64,000 bases of DNA from Ancylostoma caninum. Lineage: Eukaryota > Nematoda > Chromadorea > Rhabditida > Ancylostomatidae. The notes beneath the pieces were generated by a model, which was not told where the DNA came from, did no database searches, and saw only the letters and a list, made by a program, of their open reading frames with translations. Where the stretch lies: positions 1,116,001-1,180,000 of the forward strand of contig JBAJFG010000446.1 of NCBI GenBank assembly GCA_037903475.1. Reading direction: 5' to 3'. The position numbers were made by a program, and so were the translations under genes. Shown here piece after piece: positions 11,901-21,438 of this stretch. Every line of letters starts with the position of its first letter. Position 1 is the first letter of the stretch.

Positions 11901-14900
11901 TGAAATAATAAAAGCCTTACTTGTAGCAGTACTCAGCATCGTGAACGATGTATCTCGCTAAAGATCCATGGGTCGGAGGTGTTGCGAAGAACGTTATTCC
12001 AGGACAGAGGTTATACCTACCAACCTGCAATTTTGGCTCTAAATTTGAGTTATTGAATGAACGCATACTTGACGATTATTGCTATCGCGGAATAATCGAA
12101 GATCTAATGATTCCTCTACAAAACAGGAAGACTCAAACACGTTCGCGACAGAGCGACATTTTGAGCGTACCGCCGCGTGGGACACGCGCACTTTTAGAGG
12201 CTTTGGTCCCGTGCACGACCGGTCGTGCACGTGGTCCCACGAGGTAGTAATTTTTTTCCCTTCATGTAGAACGTTAACATATTTAATGAGAAGTATGTTT
12301 CCGGTCGTAGTTCCTAAGAATTCCTTCTCGTTGCCTACTGATGATTATGGCCATGGTTTTTCTAAAAGTCTCTTGATCTTTTAACTGTCCTAGTTTGAAA
12401 AAAGAGTGAAAAGTTCGAGGAAATGTCTGCTTTGCCCACTGCGTGTATAGAAAACTTGTAGTTGTGTTAGTACATTAATACATAGAAATTAGCTAATTAA
12501 GAATTTTCGAAAAAAAATTTCGAAAAAAAAAATTAGCTGATTAAGAATTAAGAAGAAAAAGAATTAATTAAGAAATTTCTACGGCTTCACCGTAGAATAG
12601 GGCGTGCTCGACTGGTCGTAACCGTAGTCCCACGCAGCAGAGAACGCGTGCACGACCGGATGTGCGCATTGTCGCGAACGTGTTAAGTACAAGTTACTCA
12701 TTGGTGTTTGTCACCTGCATGTTCAAGCAATTCAAGAGAAGATAAGGGTACCTTTGGAAGTGTAAGAGAATGCGTAGTCATGATTGCATACCTTACAATA
12801 CTCGCATCCGCGACAAGGGATTCCGGGCTCTATCGCGATTCGATCGCCAACAGAAAAACCTTTCACGTCACCCCCTAAACCTGCAACAGTGCCACAAGTC
12901 TCGTGTCCCAGAACCTGAAATGTAGCAGTAACCTCAGAAAACAGGTAATCGTCTCTCTACTCACCATTGGCTCTTTCACCACGAAATTACCAATGGCACC
13001 ATCTTTCCAGAAGTGAACATCTGAACCGCATATTCCAACTGTGTTTACGCTAAATGTGAAGCTTGAGGAAAGTTCTGGTATGAAAACAAAATAATTGGGG
13101 AGAGATGAAATTGAAGGTTATGAAAATTTTACGTAAGCAAAATTGATCCCTAATTTAACCACTTCACTTCAAGGTCATCTTCAAGTTACCACTCCATTGT
13201 GTTACACACACAGTATTCCACTCGTAAGATATTCTCCCAGAAGAATATAACGCGTGCTACTTGTGTCTGGGCGTCAGAGCGAAACGTCAGAGGGAGGACA
13301 CCACCGTCCTTGATCACATTGACCCCCGTCGATCTTCGAATATACCGAGAGGGCGCCAGCGATGCTTCCATTTGTCCCTCTCGCGTGCCAGAGTCGTCCT
13401 ATGGATTCTGTCCGTTTGAGGGACACGAACAGCATTGTGTTCTTCTTTGAATGGCTTCGTGGAGAAGTCTGACCAGCGGGTCGGTGGCCTTCCTGCTGAG
13501 CGCTTAACGTTCCGTGGAGTCCAGTGCTGACGGCTCTTGTCCAACGGTTGTCGTTAAAACGCATCACGTGTCCTGCCCATCTAACCTTACTCAACTCGCG
13601 TAAGCGTCCCTGATCTTCGATTGTTGACGAAGGGTAGAGCTCCGTATTCCAGCCCTTACTTGCGTCAGGCGGGTTATTCCTAGCATCACCCTCTCGATGG
13701 AGCGTTCGACGACGCTGACCGCATTCTCATCCTGCTTGCGCAACGCCCAGGTTTCTGAGGCGTAGGTCATAGAAGGGAGAGCGGTTATGTTGAAGAGGTG
13801 GGCACGGAGCCTGGTGTTCTTCGTCTTCTTCACTACGTTCTTGATGCTGTTGTAAGCTCACCAACCGCTCGCTTCCTCCTGCCCACCTCTGGAGCGAGGT
13901 CGTTCGTCAAGTCGACTTCCCGACCTAGACATACCTAGCTGGAGCATTCTGACATGGTCGTTCCGTTGAGCGAGAATAGGGCATCCGGGACCCATCCGTT
14001 TTTTATGAACATCGTCTTCGTCAGATTCAGTTGGAGACGGATCTTTCCATATGTGTCGTCGAAGTCGGCCAGCATCCGTTCCGCTTTGCTATCGTTTGGC
14101 AGTATAAGATCGATGTCTTCAGCGAAGCGAGGATGGTTGAGTCGCAGGCAATCAACTTGCACTCCCATGCTATCCAATTCCAGTTTCCGCAAGTGGTGCT
14201 GAATAGTTTTGGCGACACGGTATTGCCTTGCCGAACCCCTCTCTTGACGTCGATGGTGATGTCGTCGCAGAATGGGGAAATCCTGGCAGTGAAGTTGCTG
14301 TAGAGCTCACGAAATACCTTGATGTAATGAGTAGGTATGCCCTGGTTTCCCAGGGCTTCCAACACCGCTTTTGTCTCAACAGAGTCAAAGGCTTTCTTCA
14401 AATCGATGAACGTAAGAAAGAGGGGCATCTTATACTCTCGCGATACTTCGATGAGTCTAGTGACGGTGTGTATGTGGTCGATCGTACTGAGTCCTTTCCG
14501 AAACCCTGCTTGCTCGCACGGCTATCCCTCATCTAGTATCCTTTCGATCCTGTTTAGGATCACTCTCGTGAAAAGCTTGTAGACAGACAGTAGGCATATG
14601 GAGAGATAATTGCCAATGTCCTGCGGGTCTCCCTTCCTGTACAGCAGCACGGTCCTGCTGGTCTTCCATTGGTTAGGTACCTTGCATTCCGACAGATACC
14701 GTGTGAAAAGGCTAGCCAAGGTGGTAATGAGAATTGGCGGTAGGTTCTTCAGATGTTCCGGTCGAATCCTGTCAGAGCCCGCTACGATCCTTCACCGATT
14801 TGATGGCATGTCGGGTTTCGAAAAGAAGAACCAATGGGACAACATACCCATCCTCCTTAAGATGACTTTGAAGGAGGTGGACGTGGCTATCGAAGAGATC

Positions 14901-17397
14901 CGAGTGTAATTCGTAGATGAACTTCTCCATTACCCGTCTTGATGAAGAAATTGTTCCATCCGAGCGCCGGAGGGCTGACATCTTGATCTTGCAATTATCG
15001 AAGTCTCGGCGGGCGCTGCGAATGTTTTCCCCTGCCTTTGCGGCTTCGGCCAACACTGCTGCTCGGCTCTCCTAGAGGTCTTCTTTTATCGCTTCTCTGC
15101 ACCGTTTTGCGAGCTCGGAGTTTAGCTGGTAGTTGCCGGCGGCTATCGCGGCTCCATGCTGGCGTATAAGCTCGAGGGTCTCGTAAGACAGTCGTCTCTT
15201 GGTGACTCTTAAATCCTGCGCTGTCGCGGAGATGCTGAACAAGCTGATCATACTCTTCGTCGATGTTGTCGACAACCGGATCTTCCCAAAAGCCGGCTAA
15301 CGAAGTGAAGAGATCCGAATTGACAACGGGTTCGGGGCTCCTTTTCTTGAATTTCGCGGCTTTCTATCCTTTGCGCGAGAAGAAGAATCTTGCGCGAAGG
15401 AGCTCTTGGTCTGATCCGGTGTAGAACTTCGGTACAACACCGACGTCAGCCAAGCAGAATCTCCGATTGACGATGATGTGGTCAATTTCGTTGTGGTCCT
15501 CTCCACGGGGTGACTCCCACGTCCAGCGTAGGGAGGTTGGCTTCTGAAATTCTGAGTTACCATGGATAGTCTTCGTCATGATGAACTCGGACAGCCTTTC
15601 TCCCTGTTCGTTCCACTGCAGGCCGTGGGTACCGATATCAAGTTTTTTTATGTGTTCTCCTGGGACTAATCTTTGCGTTGAATTCGCCAACGATGACCTT
15701 GTGGAATGTTTGGTCTTCCCTGTTGAAATTCTCCAAGTTCATATAGAAGGCCCCGATCTCGTCTTCGTCGTAGCTGGATGTTGGAGCATAGGCAACAAAG
15801 ATTGTCAAGGCCGGTGTTGATCCACATCTCTTCAGGCGCAAACGTCCGATCTGGGTTTTTAGCTGTTCGGACGAATCCATGTTTATGACCAAGTTCGTGT
15901 TGACGAGGACACCGACTCCACCAACTCCTCTACTGTCGCAGGTTCCAAGGAACAGTTCTTCTCCAGTGTCGAAGGTGGCGATCAGTGGCCGGTGTCTCCT
16001 TGTCTCGGTCAGTCCTATGACGTTGTACCTGATCTTCCTGGCCTGCATCATCAAATCCTCAATGGATGCCTCCGATGCAAGCGTGCGTGCGTTGAAGGTA
16101 CAGACCATCATCATAGTCCTTCTGGTTTTAGGCAGCCTAGATAACCCCTCGGACCTCGTCCTCTCTGGCGCTACCGTACCAGTGCCTTTTCCGAGATCAG
16201 GGGAACACTCTCTATTATTGTTGTGTCGAGCTTGAAAAATTTGAAGCCCGCAGGAGATAGCTTGTTGGGCTCTATTCCCCCGTGGGAGGCTGGAGTATGA
16301 CTTCACCGGGAAGTTAACCGGGCTTCCCGGGAGTGGACGATGGAGCTTATTTGTTGGAGGCGACTCCATACCGCCTCCCTTGTACCTCCCAGTCGCTTGA
16401 ATGCAGGGCTTTTGGTCGGATAGATGTGCAGGATACAATCTGCAGACACGCAAGCACACCCACGCACGCATGCTTGGACATACCCACGCGCTGACAGAAG
16501 GTATCGATCGTTCCGACACTGCAGAGACAGGTAGTACATCCCCTGAATCCACCCGCTTCTCATGGTGGGCACAAGGTCGCGTTTGGTCCGCGATTAACTC
16601 CCTATCCGCCATCTGGGGACGCGCCACGTAGCCTCGCGGTTAACAGTCTGGGATCCCCAGTATGAGGGAGATCCGTCTAATACCCTACTGATAAAGACCT
16701 AAAATATGTTGCACCGCCAATTCGTGTTGTCTCTCGCCAATGCACCCGAATTTTCGCCAAGGAGTGAGCAAAAGGGCGCATAAGTTATATTGAATATCAA
16801 AATGGATAAAAATCGCACGAGCAGGTACATGTCCAGCGCTTTTTCTTTTCACGGATAAAAATTTATTGGATAAAGGCCCTGTTCTAGGGGCTTGACCCAT
16901 AGTCCAGATAAAAACAGCGCGATGTTCTGATTTTCTTGCGTGTTCACGCCAGTTGTCTCTCTAGGAAATACGTAGCTTAGAAAAATTTATGGAGCAATTG
17001 TTCCTTTCTCGCCGGTTGAGGGGAAGGGACTACATAGAACAATCCAACAACACAAATCTCGGACAATAACTTCAAGCTGTTGAACTCGGGGGCATCGCTC
17101 GTTCGGTACTTGGTGGTGTATTAGTTTATAGAGATTTAGTGAGTAAGGATGAGGAGCTGTTGATCTACATACATATGGTTTAGGTATCATCGAAACATCC
17201 ATAAAAATATGTATTGCATATCAGCATAAAAATAAGATAAATAAAACATGTATGATAAGGAAGGACATTTTTTAGAGAAAACTTTCCCAACCACACCTTA
17301 TTAATAGCTGATTATCTGCTGGTACAGGGACTTCTCGCTGTTCCAGGCGAATGTCGTTCACTCCATACAAAACAGCTGATAGGTTGTCTTCAGACAT
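5977..17397 (-). CDS. SORD: Sorbitol dehydrogenase paralogue 1 (9 exons, one acceptor lost)
   Basis: Zinc-dependent polyol dehydrogenase of the MDR family, which oxidises sorbitol to fructose with NAD+ in the cytosol. Exons in gene order: 17397-17297, 13049-12965, 12914-12792, 12024-11921, 6862-6744, 6683-6554, 6479-6368, 6309-6188, 6127-5977, totalling 1047 nt and 348 aa. Start [12 protein letters not shown]. Visible residues: catalytic-zinc ligands Cys41 (ICGSDVHFW), His66-Glu67 (LGHE) and Glu152 (LMEPLSV); four structural-zinc cysteines at 96, 99, 102 and 110; Rossmann motif GAGPIG at 176-181 with Asp200. Every exon matches the neighbouring paralogue (21439-24774) in length and phase. Oddity: the acceptor before exon 7 reads GG, not AG (6480-6481), and nearby AGs break the frame. 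Introns 1 and 4 hold RTE elements. It may be a recent pseudogene or use an unusual acceptor. Confidence 0.85.
6480..6481 (-). other. Non-canonical exon 7 splice acceptor of SORD paralogue 1
   Basis: Minus strand reads CATGATTGG then the exon GGAAATGTCC. The intact paralogue reads ACAATTAG then GGGGATGTCC. Both exons are 112 nt when measured to this point, so a single A-to-G change explains the loss of AG. Upstream AGs in this short intron give a frame that stops after about 14 codons. Confidence 0.7.
6863..7621 (-). other. SORD paralogue 1 intron 4, 3' part
   Basis: Intron sequence between exon 5 and the RTE-1 insertion. It contains pyrimidine-rich stretches (CCCCCTCCCCCACC-type near 7330) but no gene or repeat that I can name. 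Confidence 0.5.
7866..8942 (+). CDS. RTE-1 endonuclease part of the ORF
   Basis: A 358-residue frame that nicks target DNA to prime reverse transcription. APE-family motifs in order: FNARTLASE (Asn), [10 protein letters not shown] (catalytic Glu), [20 protein letters not shown] (Asp-x-Asn), EIDHIIVN and [12 protein letters not shown] (Ser-Asp-His). The endonuclease proper starts at about residue 110 ([12 protein letters not shown]). The N-terminal 100 residues are Pro/Ser-rich, and the true start is uncertain. The frame ends at TAG (8940-8942), but translation of the same frame continues directly into the reverse transcriptase ([14 protein letters not shown]). The identical stop is present in RTE copy 2, so it is either ancestral to both or bypassed. 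Confidence 0.88.
   Translation: MYPAHLSDQKPCIQVTGRYKGGGSESPPTNKLHRPLPGGPANFPVKSHSSLPRGNRAQQAISCGLKILQARHSNNRECSPDLGRVTGTAAPVRTRSEGLSRLPKTRRTMMTVCTFNARTLASEASIEDLMMQSRKIRYDIIGLTETRRHRPLNATFDTGEELFLGTCDSRGVGGVGVLVNTNLVMNIDSFEQLTTRIGRLRLRRCGSIPALTIFVAYAPTSSYDEEDIEAFYMDLEKFYREDHTFYKIIVGDFNAKIGPRRTPEELHIGTHGLQWNEQGERLSEFIMTTKTIHGNSQFQKPTSLRWTWESPGGEYHNEIDHIIVNRRFCLTDVGVVPKFYTGSDHRLLRARFFFSRKG
9105..11033 (+). CDS. RTE-1 reverse transcriptase part of the ORF
   Basis: A 642-residue frame, in the same frame as the upstream endonuclease; the open stretch actually begins at 8943. Reverse-transcriptase blocks are all present: [34 protein letters not shown], motif [13 protein letters not shown], motif [14 protein letters not shown], motif [11 protein letters not shown] (catalytic FADD), then [11 protein letters not shown] and a C-terminal [14 protein letters not shown] region. 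No frameshift was found, so this half looks intact. It copies the element RNA at the nicked target. Whether it is made as a separate protein or only by passing the TAG is not resolvable from sequence. Confidence 0.9.
   Translation: MRVTKRRLSYETLELIRQRGAARAAGNYQLTSELAKRCREAIKEDLKERRAAVLAEAAEAGKSIRCARRDFANRKTKMSALRRPDGTISSSRRAMEKVIYDFYSDLFDSHVHLPQCHLREDGYVVPSVLPSEIRHAIKSVKNRTAPGPDRIRPEHLKNLPPILITTLARLFTRYLSECKVPNQWKTSRTVLLYKKGDPQDIGNYRPICLLSVVYKLFTRVILNRIERTLDEGQPCEQAGFRKGFKTIDHIHTVTRLIEVSREYKMPLCLTFIDLKKAFDSVETEAVLEALGNQGIPTQYIKVFRELYSNFTTRISPFYDDIIIDVKRGVRQGDTVSPKLFSATLEDVMRKLEWDSMGVQVDGRRLSHLRFADDIVLITPTISEAEQMLADFEDACGKVGLQLNLTKTMFMKNGWVPDAPFSLNGTTISECSSYVYLGREVNMMNDLAPELGRRKRAAWGAYKSIEDVVKKTKNTRLRAHLFNTTVLPALTYASETWALRKQDENAVSVVERSIERVMLGITRLTQVRAGIRSSTLRQQSKIRDAAAYAKLSKVRWAGHVMRFNDNRWTRAVSDWTPRDVKRTTGRPPTRWSDFFTKSFKDRYDALRVPRTDRIHWTTLARERDKWKDCWRPLGIPEDQRESR
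11053..11159. other. SORD intron 4 segment after RTE-1
   Basis: Intron sequence resuming after the target duplication. Nothing specific recognised. Confidence 0.4.
11160..11310. repeat. 30-bp minisatellite (about 5 diverged units)
   Basis: Successive units start CCTTCGGGTCACCCGGTAA, CCCTCGGCTCACCCTGCGGG, CCCTTGGCCCACCCGGTACA, CCCTCTGGTAGCCCGGTGCC and CCCTCGGGTCGCCCGGTAAC, spaced 30-31 bp. Each has a GC-rich head and an AT-rich tail (TAGAATT, TCTAATG, CTAAATT). Confidence 0.8.
11463..11545 (+). repeat. Possible degenerate tRNA-derived SINE
   Basis: Contains an A-box-like GGATGGCTCAGCTAGTAAGGC and, about 60 bp on, a B-box-like AGTGGTTGAACCC. The clover leaf is not intact and a 3' tail is not clear, so this is a tentative tRNA-derived SINE head. 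It lies in SORD paralogue 1 intron 4. Confidence 0.3.
12138..12682. mobile_element. 545-bp inverted-repeat element (piggyBac-like ends)
   Basis: The ends are CACGTTCGCGACA at 12138-12150 and its inverse at 12670-12682. The right end is followed by TTAA, the piggyBac target, but the left flank is TCAA, so one side has decayed or the assignment is wrong. Inside is the perfect 20-bp palindrome GTGCACGACCGGTCGTGCAC (about 12211-12230) and an A/T-rich centre. It sits in SORD paralogue 1 intron 3. Confidence 0.6.
13314..15275 (-). pseudogene. RTE-2 reverse transcriptase, multiply frameshifted
   Basis: Consecutive fragments in shifting frames cover the whole domain: [16 protein letters not shown] (15275-15072), the RT fingers (15056-14522), [18 protein letters not shown] (14428-14027), the region around [11 protein letters not shown] where the catalytic FADD has become FAED (14192-13935), [16 protein letters not shown] (13833-13591), and the C-terminal [15 protein letters not shown] (13594-13274). 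No functional protein is possible. Confidence 0.88.
15364..16627 (-). pseudogene. RTE-2 endonuclease, frameshifted
   Basis: Frame 16627-15638 (329 residues) carries the leader, [21 protein letters not shown] and the FVAYAPTSS block, then loses frame after [12 protein letters not shown]. The remainder ([19 protein letters not shown], then [11 protein letters not shown]) continues in another frame at 15690-15364 and ends at the conserved RKG-stop. The canonical GDFNA motif reads GEFNA, so the Asp is changed to Glu. Confidence 0.85.
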
Positions 17398-17415
17398 TGC
17401 TTGTTGAAAAGCACT
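17398..17415 (-). promoter_or_regulatory. Trans-splice acceptor and 5' UTR of SORD paralogue 1
   Basis: Minus strand reads TTCTTTTTTCTAG, then 16 nt (TGCTTTTCAACAAGCA), then ATG. A strong pyrimidine tract and AG with no upstream exon, 16 nt from the start, is the nematode spliced-leader pattern. The paralogue has the same arrangement at 24775-24792. Confidence 0.65.
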
Positions 17416-17944
17416 AGAAAAAAGAACTTTTGATAACATCTACCAAGAAATTTTGAACAAATACGAGACGCTTTCGGAAATGCCATATGCGGTGGTTTGC
17501 TCAATTGCTAGTCATAATTATTTGCATATTAACGAGTTTTCTTAGTTGCAAGACACATCCAATCATTCTTTGATTTGATTCCCCGTATCATATGCTGTTT
17601 TATCCAATTTCTCTCAAGAAATGTTGCCAAGAGCTCAAAATATGTAAGCTGATAATTGTGCAGCACTGGCCGAGCAGTCGGGTTCAAAGCCTGCGGGCAT
17701 CTGCATTACATACTGCCACCTTTGTTTCAATTGCTGCCACCCTTCAATTGTTGCTGCTAAGTGGGTGATTTTTTTAACAGCAATTGAGAGGGGGTTTCGC
17801 TTTTTCTAAATATTTCTATGGAATACATTTAGGTTTCAGCACAGTGTCACTTCGTATTTAACCAAGATTTCCACACCTATATGAGCACTAAAATTGTAGA
17901 AGAACCTAATCATCTCAATAAGAGGGTACACGAGTGGAATTTTA
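17416..17944. other. Intergenic AT-rich spacer upstream of SORD paralogue 1
   Basis: Likely includes the promoter of SORD paralogue 1 (minus strand). I see no recognisable element or exon. Confidence 0.4.
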
Positions 17945-19273
17945 TTAGGTTGGTGCAAAAATAAGGCGCGATTTTTGGATACTTCATCTTCGGCGCAGAT
18001 AACTTCCGGTATATCTTATTACCGCTATGAGAAGTTGTACATGGATTTACATCAAGTTTTATGGCCTTTTCAATTATGTTATGCATTTCGAACAAAATCC
18101 ACGTCTTTGAGAACGAAAGGCGCCGAAACAAATTTTTTGCCAAACTTACTTCAGCGAGCTAAAACTCTGCGGCATCCCAGCAGGAACCGCTCGGAATACC
18201 ACCATAGTCTTGGCTAAGAAAGTGAGCAAACGCATACCGCGAAGGTGCCACCAGATTTTTCTACGTGGTGTATCTTGCCTCGAAAGTAAGGAATGTTGCA
18301 TAGATCTTCCTAGGGTTCGCGACCCCCAACTGATCTTCCAAGAGCACCCATTCAAAATAACATACTTGGTTTCGCAGAGCCTCGTAATTTCCGTCAGACA
18401 ATCCCTACCTTGATGATATGAGAACTTGATGATGAAAAAGCTCGACGAGTAGATGTCGCGCATACTGAACGAGTACCACATTGATCCTCGTGAGGAGGTC
18501 TGCTTCGCGCCTTTGCAGGGAAAGAATTGAGACAAAATACTTGGTCGCTTAGTGGTACAGTGTGAAATATAGACCATCTACAACAAAATGAAGTGCACTG
18601 CTCAGTAGTTGCACGAGGAAGAAGCACCAAACCACCAGAAACAAGACCAAATTGAGGTCACAGCGACTTTGTGGTGACCTGCTGCAAGAATCGCTCACTA
18701 CAGCCCATTTGGTCTTTCTCGCCTGAGAAGTACTTGTAATATGTAAATATGTAATATTTATGTGAAATAAATAGGAAACCATGTGAAATAAATAGAAATA
18801 AATAGGAAAGAAAATTGTAATATGTAATATTATTATGTGAAATAAATAGGAAAGCCCACTGTGTGAGTCCAGCGTTGCTCAATAAAATGGGTCCTACACC
18901 CCTACACAGCACCGTCCATTCATATCTCGCACCTCAGAGCGTCTACAGGCTGGAGCAATTAGGCTAGGAAGCTCTGCCTCATATATCATATACAGCAAAC
19001 CTTTCTCTCACGATTACCACTTCCCAGAGGAATTGCACGACTTCTTCCGGGAGAATTTTTTGAAGACTAAAGGGATAGTATTGCCTTCCGAAAGTTCGTC
19101 GACTCTAAAAGGCCTAATTCAAATTGTTTGATAATCAGAGAACCTCTACTTTATTGCCAAAGATTTGCGGATTACAATAGTTTTAAGCCTTTTTGAAAAG
19201 ATTGATTTTGAAGTGAGTTATGGAGCTTGGAATCGAAGGCATAAAAACGCGCATTATTTTTGCACCAACCTAA
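17945..19273 (+). mobile_element. Dead mariner (Tc1/mariner) transposon, 1329 bp
   Basis: Terminal inverted repeats TTAGGTTGGTGCAAAAATAA at both ends, flanked by TA on each side (17943-17944 and 19274-19275). The ends match the well-known mariner TTAGGTTGGTGCAAAA type, and the length is that of a complete mariner. The plus-strand transposase is riddled with stops and shifts. Recognisable scraps are KCTAQ-stop-LHEEEAP at about 18590-18640 and, near 18960-19060, a region aligning with the LPHPPYSPDLSPTDYHFF segment that holds the third catalytic Asp. AT-rich GTGAAATAAATAGGAAA repeats sit at 18760-18860. Confidence 0.88.
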
Positions 19274-19275
19274 TA

Positions 19276-19930
19276 GCTGCAAATCGAAGCGTGAAAACAG
19301 GAACTTTCAGGAGCTATTTCAATATTTTCACCATTCTGATATTTGAGGATAAAAAAATAGGTAGTCATCTAGACTTCTACGAGCACGATCACCTACAGAA
19401 CAACGACACATGACACTGTTTGTGACTAAACGCAGATTGAGAAGAAGAAATACGCTGAGATTGCTGAAGAGATTAGCAGCCAGATAGGTTACCTGATAAT
19501 GTAGACTTTATTCGAAGATCTATCCAACACTGCAACTATTTTTAAAATGGGAATAAATAATGCTTAAATAAAAGTTGAAAGAAAAAAGTTGTCAAATAGT
19601 CGAATTAAGGCAAAGAGTTTTTTCTTAACCAAAAACCACTCTCGAAGCAGAACCCGAATGACCTGGGCCGCCATTGATAAGATGAGATCACATGTGTAAA
19701 GACGTCGATCCCGTGTCTATGCGAAAAAAAAACACATCCGTTTCTTCCAGGCAGGTAAATAACAACACCCTGGTATTACACTATGGTGGATATCGCAGTA
19801 ACGTTGGGTAAAGATTAAGTCACGTATGGGTAAACATGTTAATGGATGTCAGGTAAAGAGTAAACCCGGATTGCGTAATCTTGTTTACCACGAATAATCT
19901 AATGCATCCACTGCCTGATGGAAATCATTA
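19276..19930. other. Intergenic spacer with a dispersed repeat
   Basis: No gene recognised. Positions about 19670-19725 (GCCATTGATAAGATGAGATC, then TGTGTAAAGACGTCGATCCC) recur at 26393-26448 in the same orientation, marking a dispersed repeat family. Confidence 0.5.
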
Positions 19931-19934
19931 TTAT

Positions 19935-20812
19935 TGGCCTTGGACATACTTCAAGCGACGCGATTTGGACGCCGCGACCGTGTTTTGTATGAACGGTTCA
20001 GTCGCGGCGACTGGGTCGCGTTCTTGGGCATACATACTTCAACTAATGATTGGCGACGGCACTGAATTATTTGCTGGGCTCATCCCACTAGAATTTCGAT
20101 ATTTAGAATTCATTCTATCTGTTTTTGATTGTTTTGTATTTTGCAATATTATTTTGTTTCCCGTACCTAGCGGCGATGAGCTGGTACGAAAAGCTTTCGA
20201 CGTTCAAATTGTGGCTTCTGATTGGTTTTGAAAAGCTATTTCAGCGTTTCGACCTGGTAACTCCCTATTTGACCTAATGAGCATAATTATTGCGTTTTTT
20301 TTTCTTTGGAATTTTAGTAAAAGGCACAAATTGAAGGTATGCTAAGTCGGTTATTGAGAAAGAATAGGAAATCACTCTGAAATACTGGACTTTGGGAAGG
20401 AATTAAGAGAATATTACTTAGAAGAAGAGGAAGATTTACACATATTCTCATTAAGTCTCGAGAGGGAGTCTGATACAGTAAAAAAAACAAATGAATCGAA
20501 ATAAACGAAATTTCTAAGAAAAAGAAGCAAGAAACTGAGTCAGCCGCGTCGCAACGTCTAGGCGTAGCGACGCGATTGCATGAGAAATGAAAAAAATCGC
20601 AGAAGACTCACAAAAGGAAGTATGCCCAGGTCGCGATTGACAAGCGATCTGGTTGCCACACCATTCCTCGTCAGATTTTGTAAAAGTTGGCCGCGCGTCT
20701 ACGGTTTGGTCTTGAAAATGAATATGCGTGGAATGACCGCGGCAGCTTTTGTGATGTTTGAAAGTTAAATCGCATGGCGACCAAATCGCCGTCGCTGCAA
20801 GTATGCCCGGCC
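19935..20812. mobile_element. Candidate element with GGCATACTT inverted ends
   Basis: The left end GGCCTTGGACATACTTCAAG with GCGACGCGATTTGGACGCC matches, inverted, the right end (reverse complement GGCCGGGCATACTTGCAGCG, then ACGGCGATTTGGTCGCC). The ends resemble the 197-bp MITE at 3588-3784, so this is a longer family member. Target duplications are not clear. GCGACG/CGTCGC motifs recur inside. No transposase recognised. Confidence 0.5.
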
Positions 20813-21438
20813 CTATTCACGATCCTCGTTCCAGCAATGTACACACATATGGTCTTCGAAAAGATGGCCATAGTTCGTGCGTGGTTTCATCGCGTCGCGG
20901 CCGTAGAATCGCGGCCGGACCCACTCGATATTCTCACTTGGAGCATGCTCTAACCGCAGCTCTCGTTCATGTCTCGCCGCGATTCTGCGGCATTCTTTTT
21001 GAGGTCTACAACAGAAGTTTCCGCGAAGAACTCTAACAATCCCAGAGGCCTTGTTACTGTCGCTCTCGAAATGTTACTAGCGAATATACACCCACACGCC
21101 TGATTCAAAAGTGGTCCGGGGTGGACTCTATAATTCCTTCTCACTCACTATGGACGAGTTTCTCGAAAAAAAAAAGAATTTTGTGTTTCGGGGCGAATAT
21201 TGCTACCGACCAACATTGAGTAATAACAGCAAGCTGCAGCAAATGTGCCTGTTCTTGAACGGAAAACTCGTCCACTTTGAGAAGACGGAAAAGTGTTGTT
21301 TCAAACGGAAATGATCATGAATAGCACCAGGAAAATACTGTTCGCACTAAAATTGTGGGTAAACCACAATCTAACTTCAGGGATTAATATGTAGAATTGA
21401 TCTGACCGCAAAGAAGCAAAGCAGCAAAGTAAATTTGT
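20813..21438. other. Spacer downstream of SORD paralogue 2
   Basis: No gene or repeat recognised. AATAAA overlapping the stop codon on the minus strand is the likely poly(A) signal of SORD paralogue 2. Confidence 0.4.

Larger units (their letters stand above)
13308..16671 (-). mobile_element. RTE-clade non-LTR retrotransposon, copy 2, decayed
   Basis: Nearly full-length relative of RTE copy 1, in opposite orientation, inside SORD paralogue 1 intron 1 and sense with that gene. The 5' end matches copy 1 from TCTCCCTCATAC. The 3' end is GTCAATGTGATCAAG. A short GACGG flanks both ends, a weak candidate target duplication. It is clearly older than copy 1 by the number of frameshifts, yet carries the same in-frame TAG between endonuclease and reverse transcriptase (15364-15366). 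Confidence 0.9.

Noticed and set aside
17640..17700. tRNA-like B box GGGTTCAAAGCC
   Set aside because: No A box at proper spacing and no foldable clover leaf.
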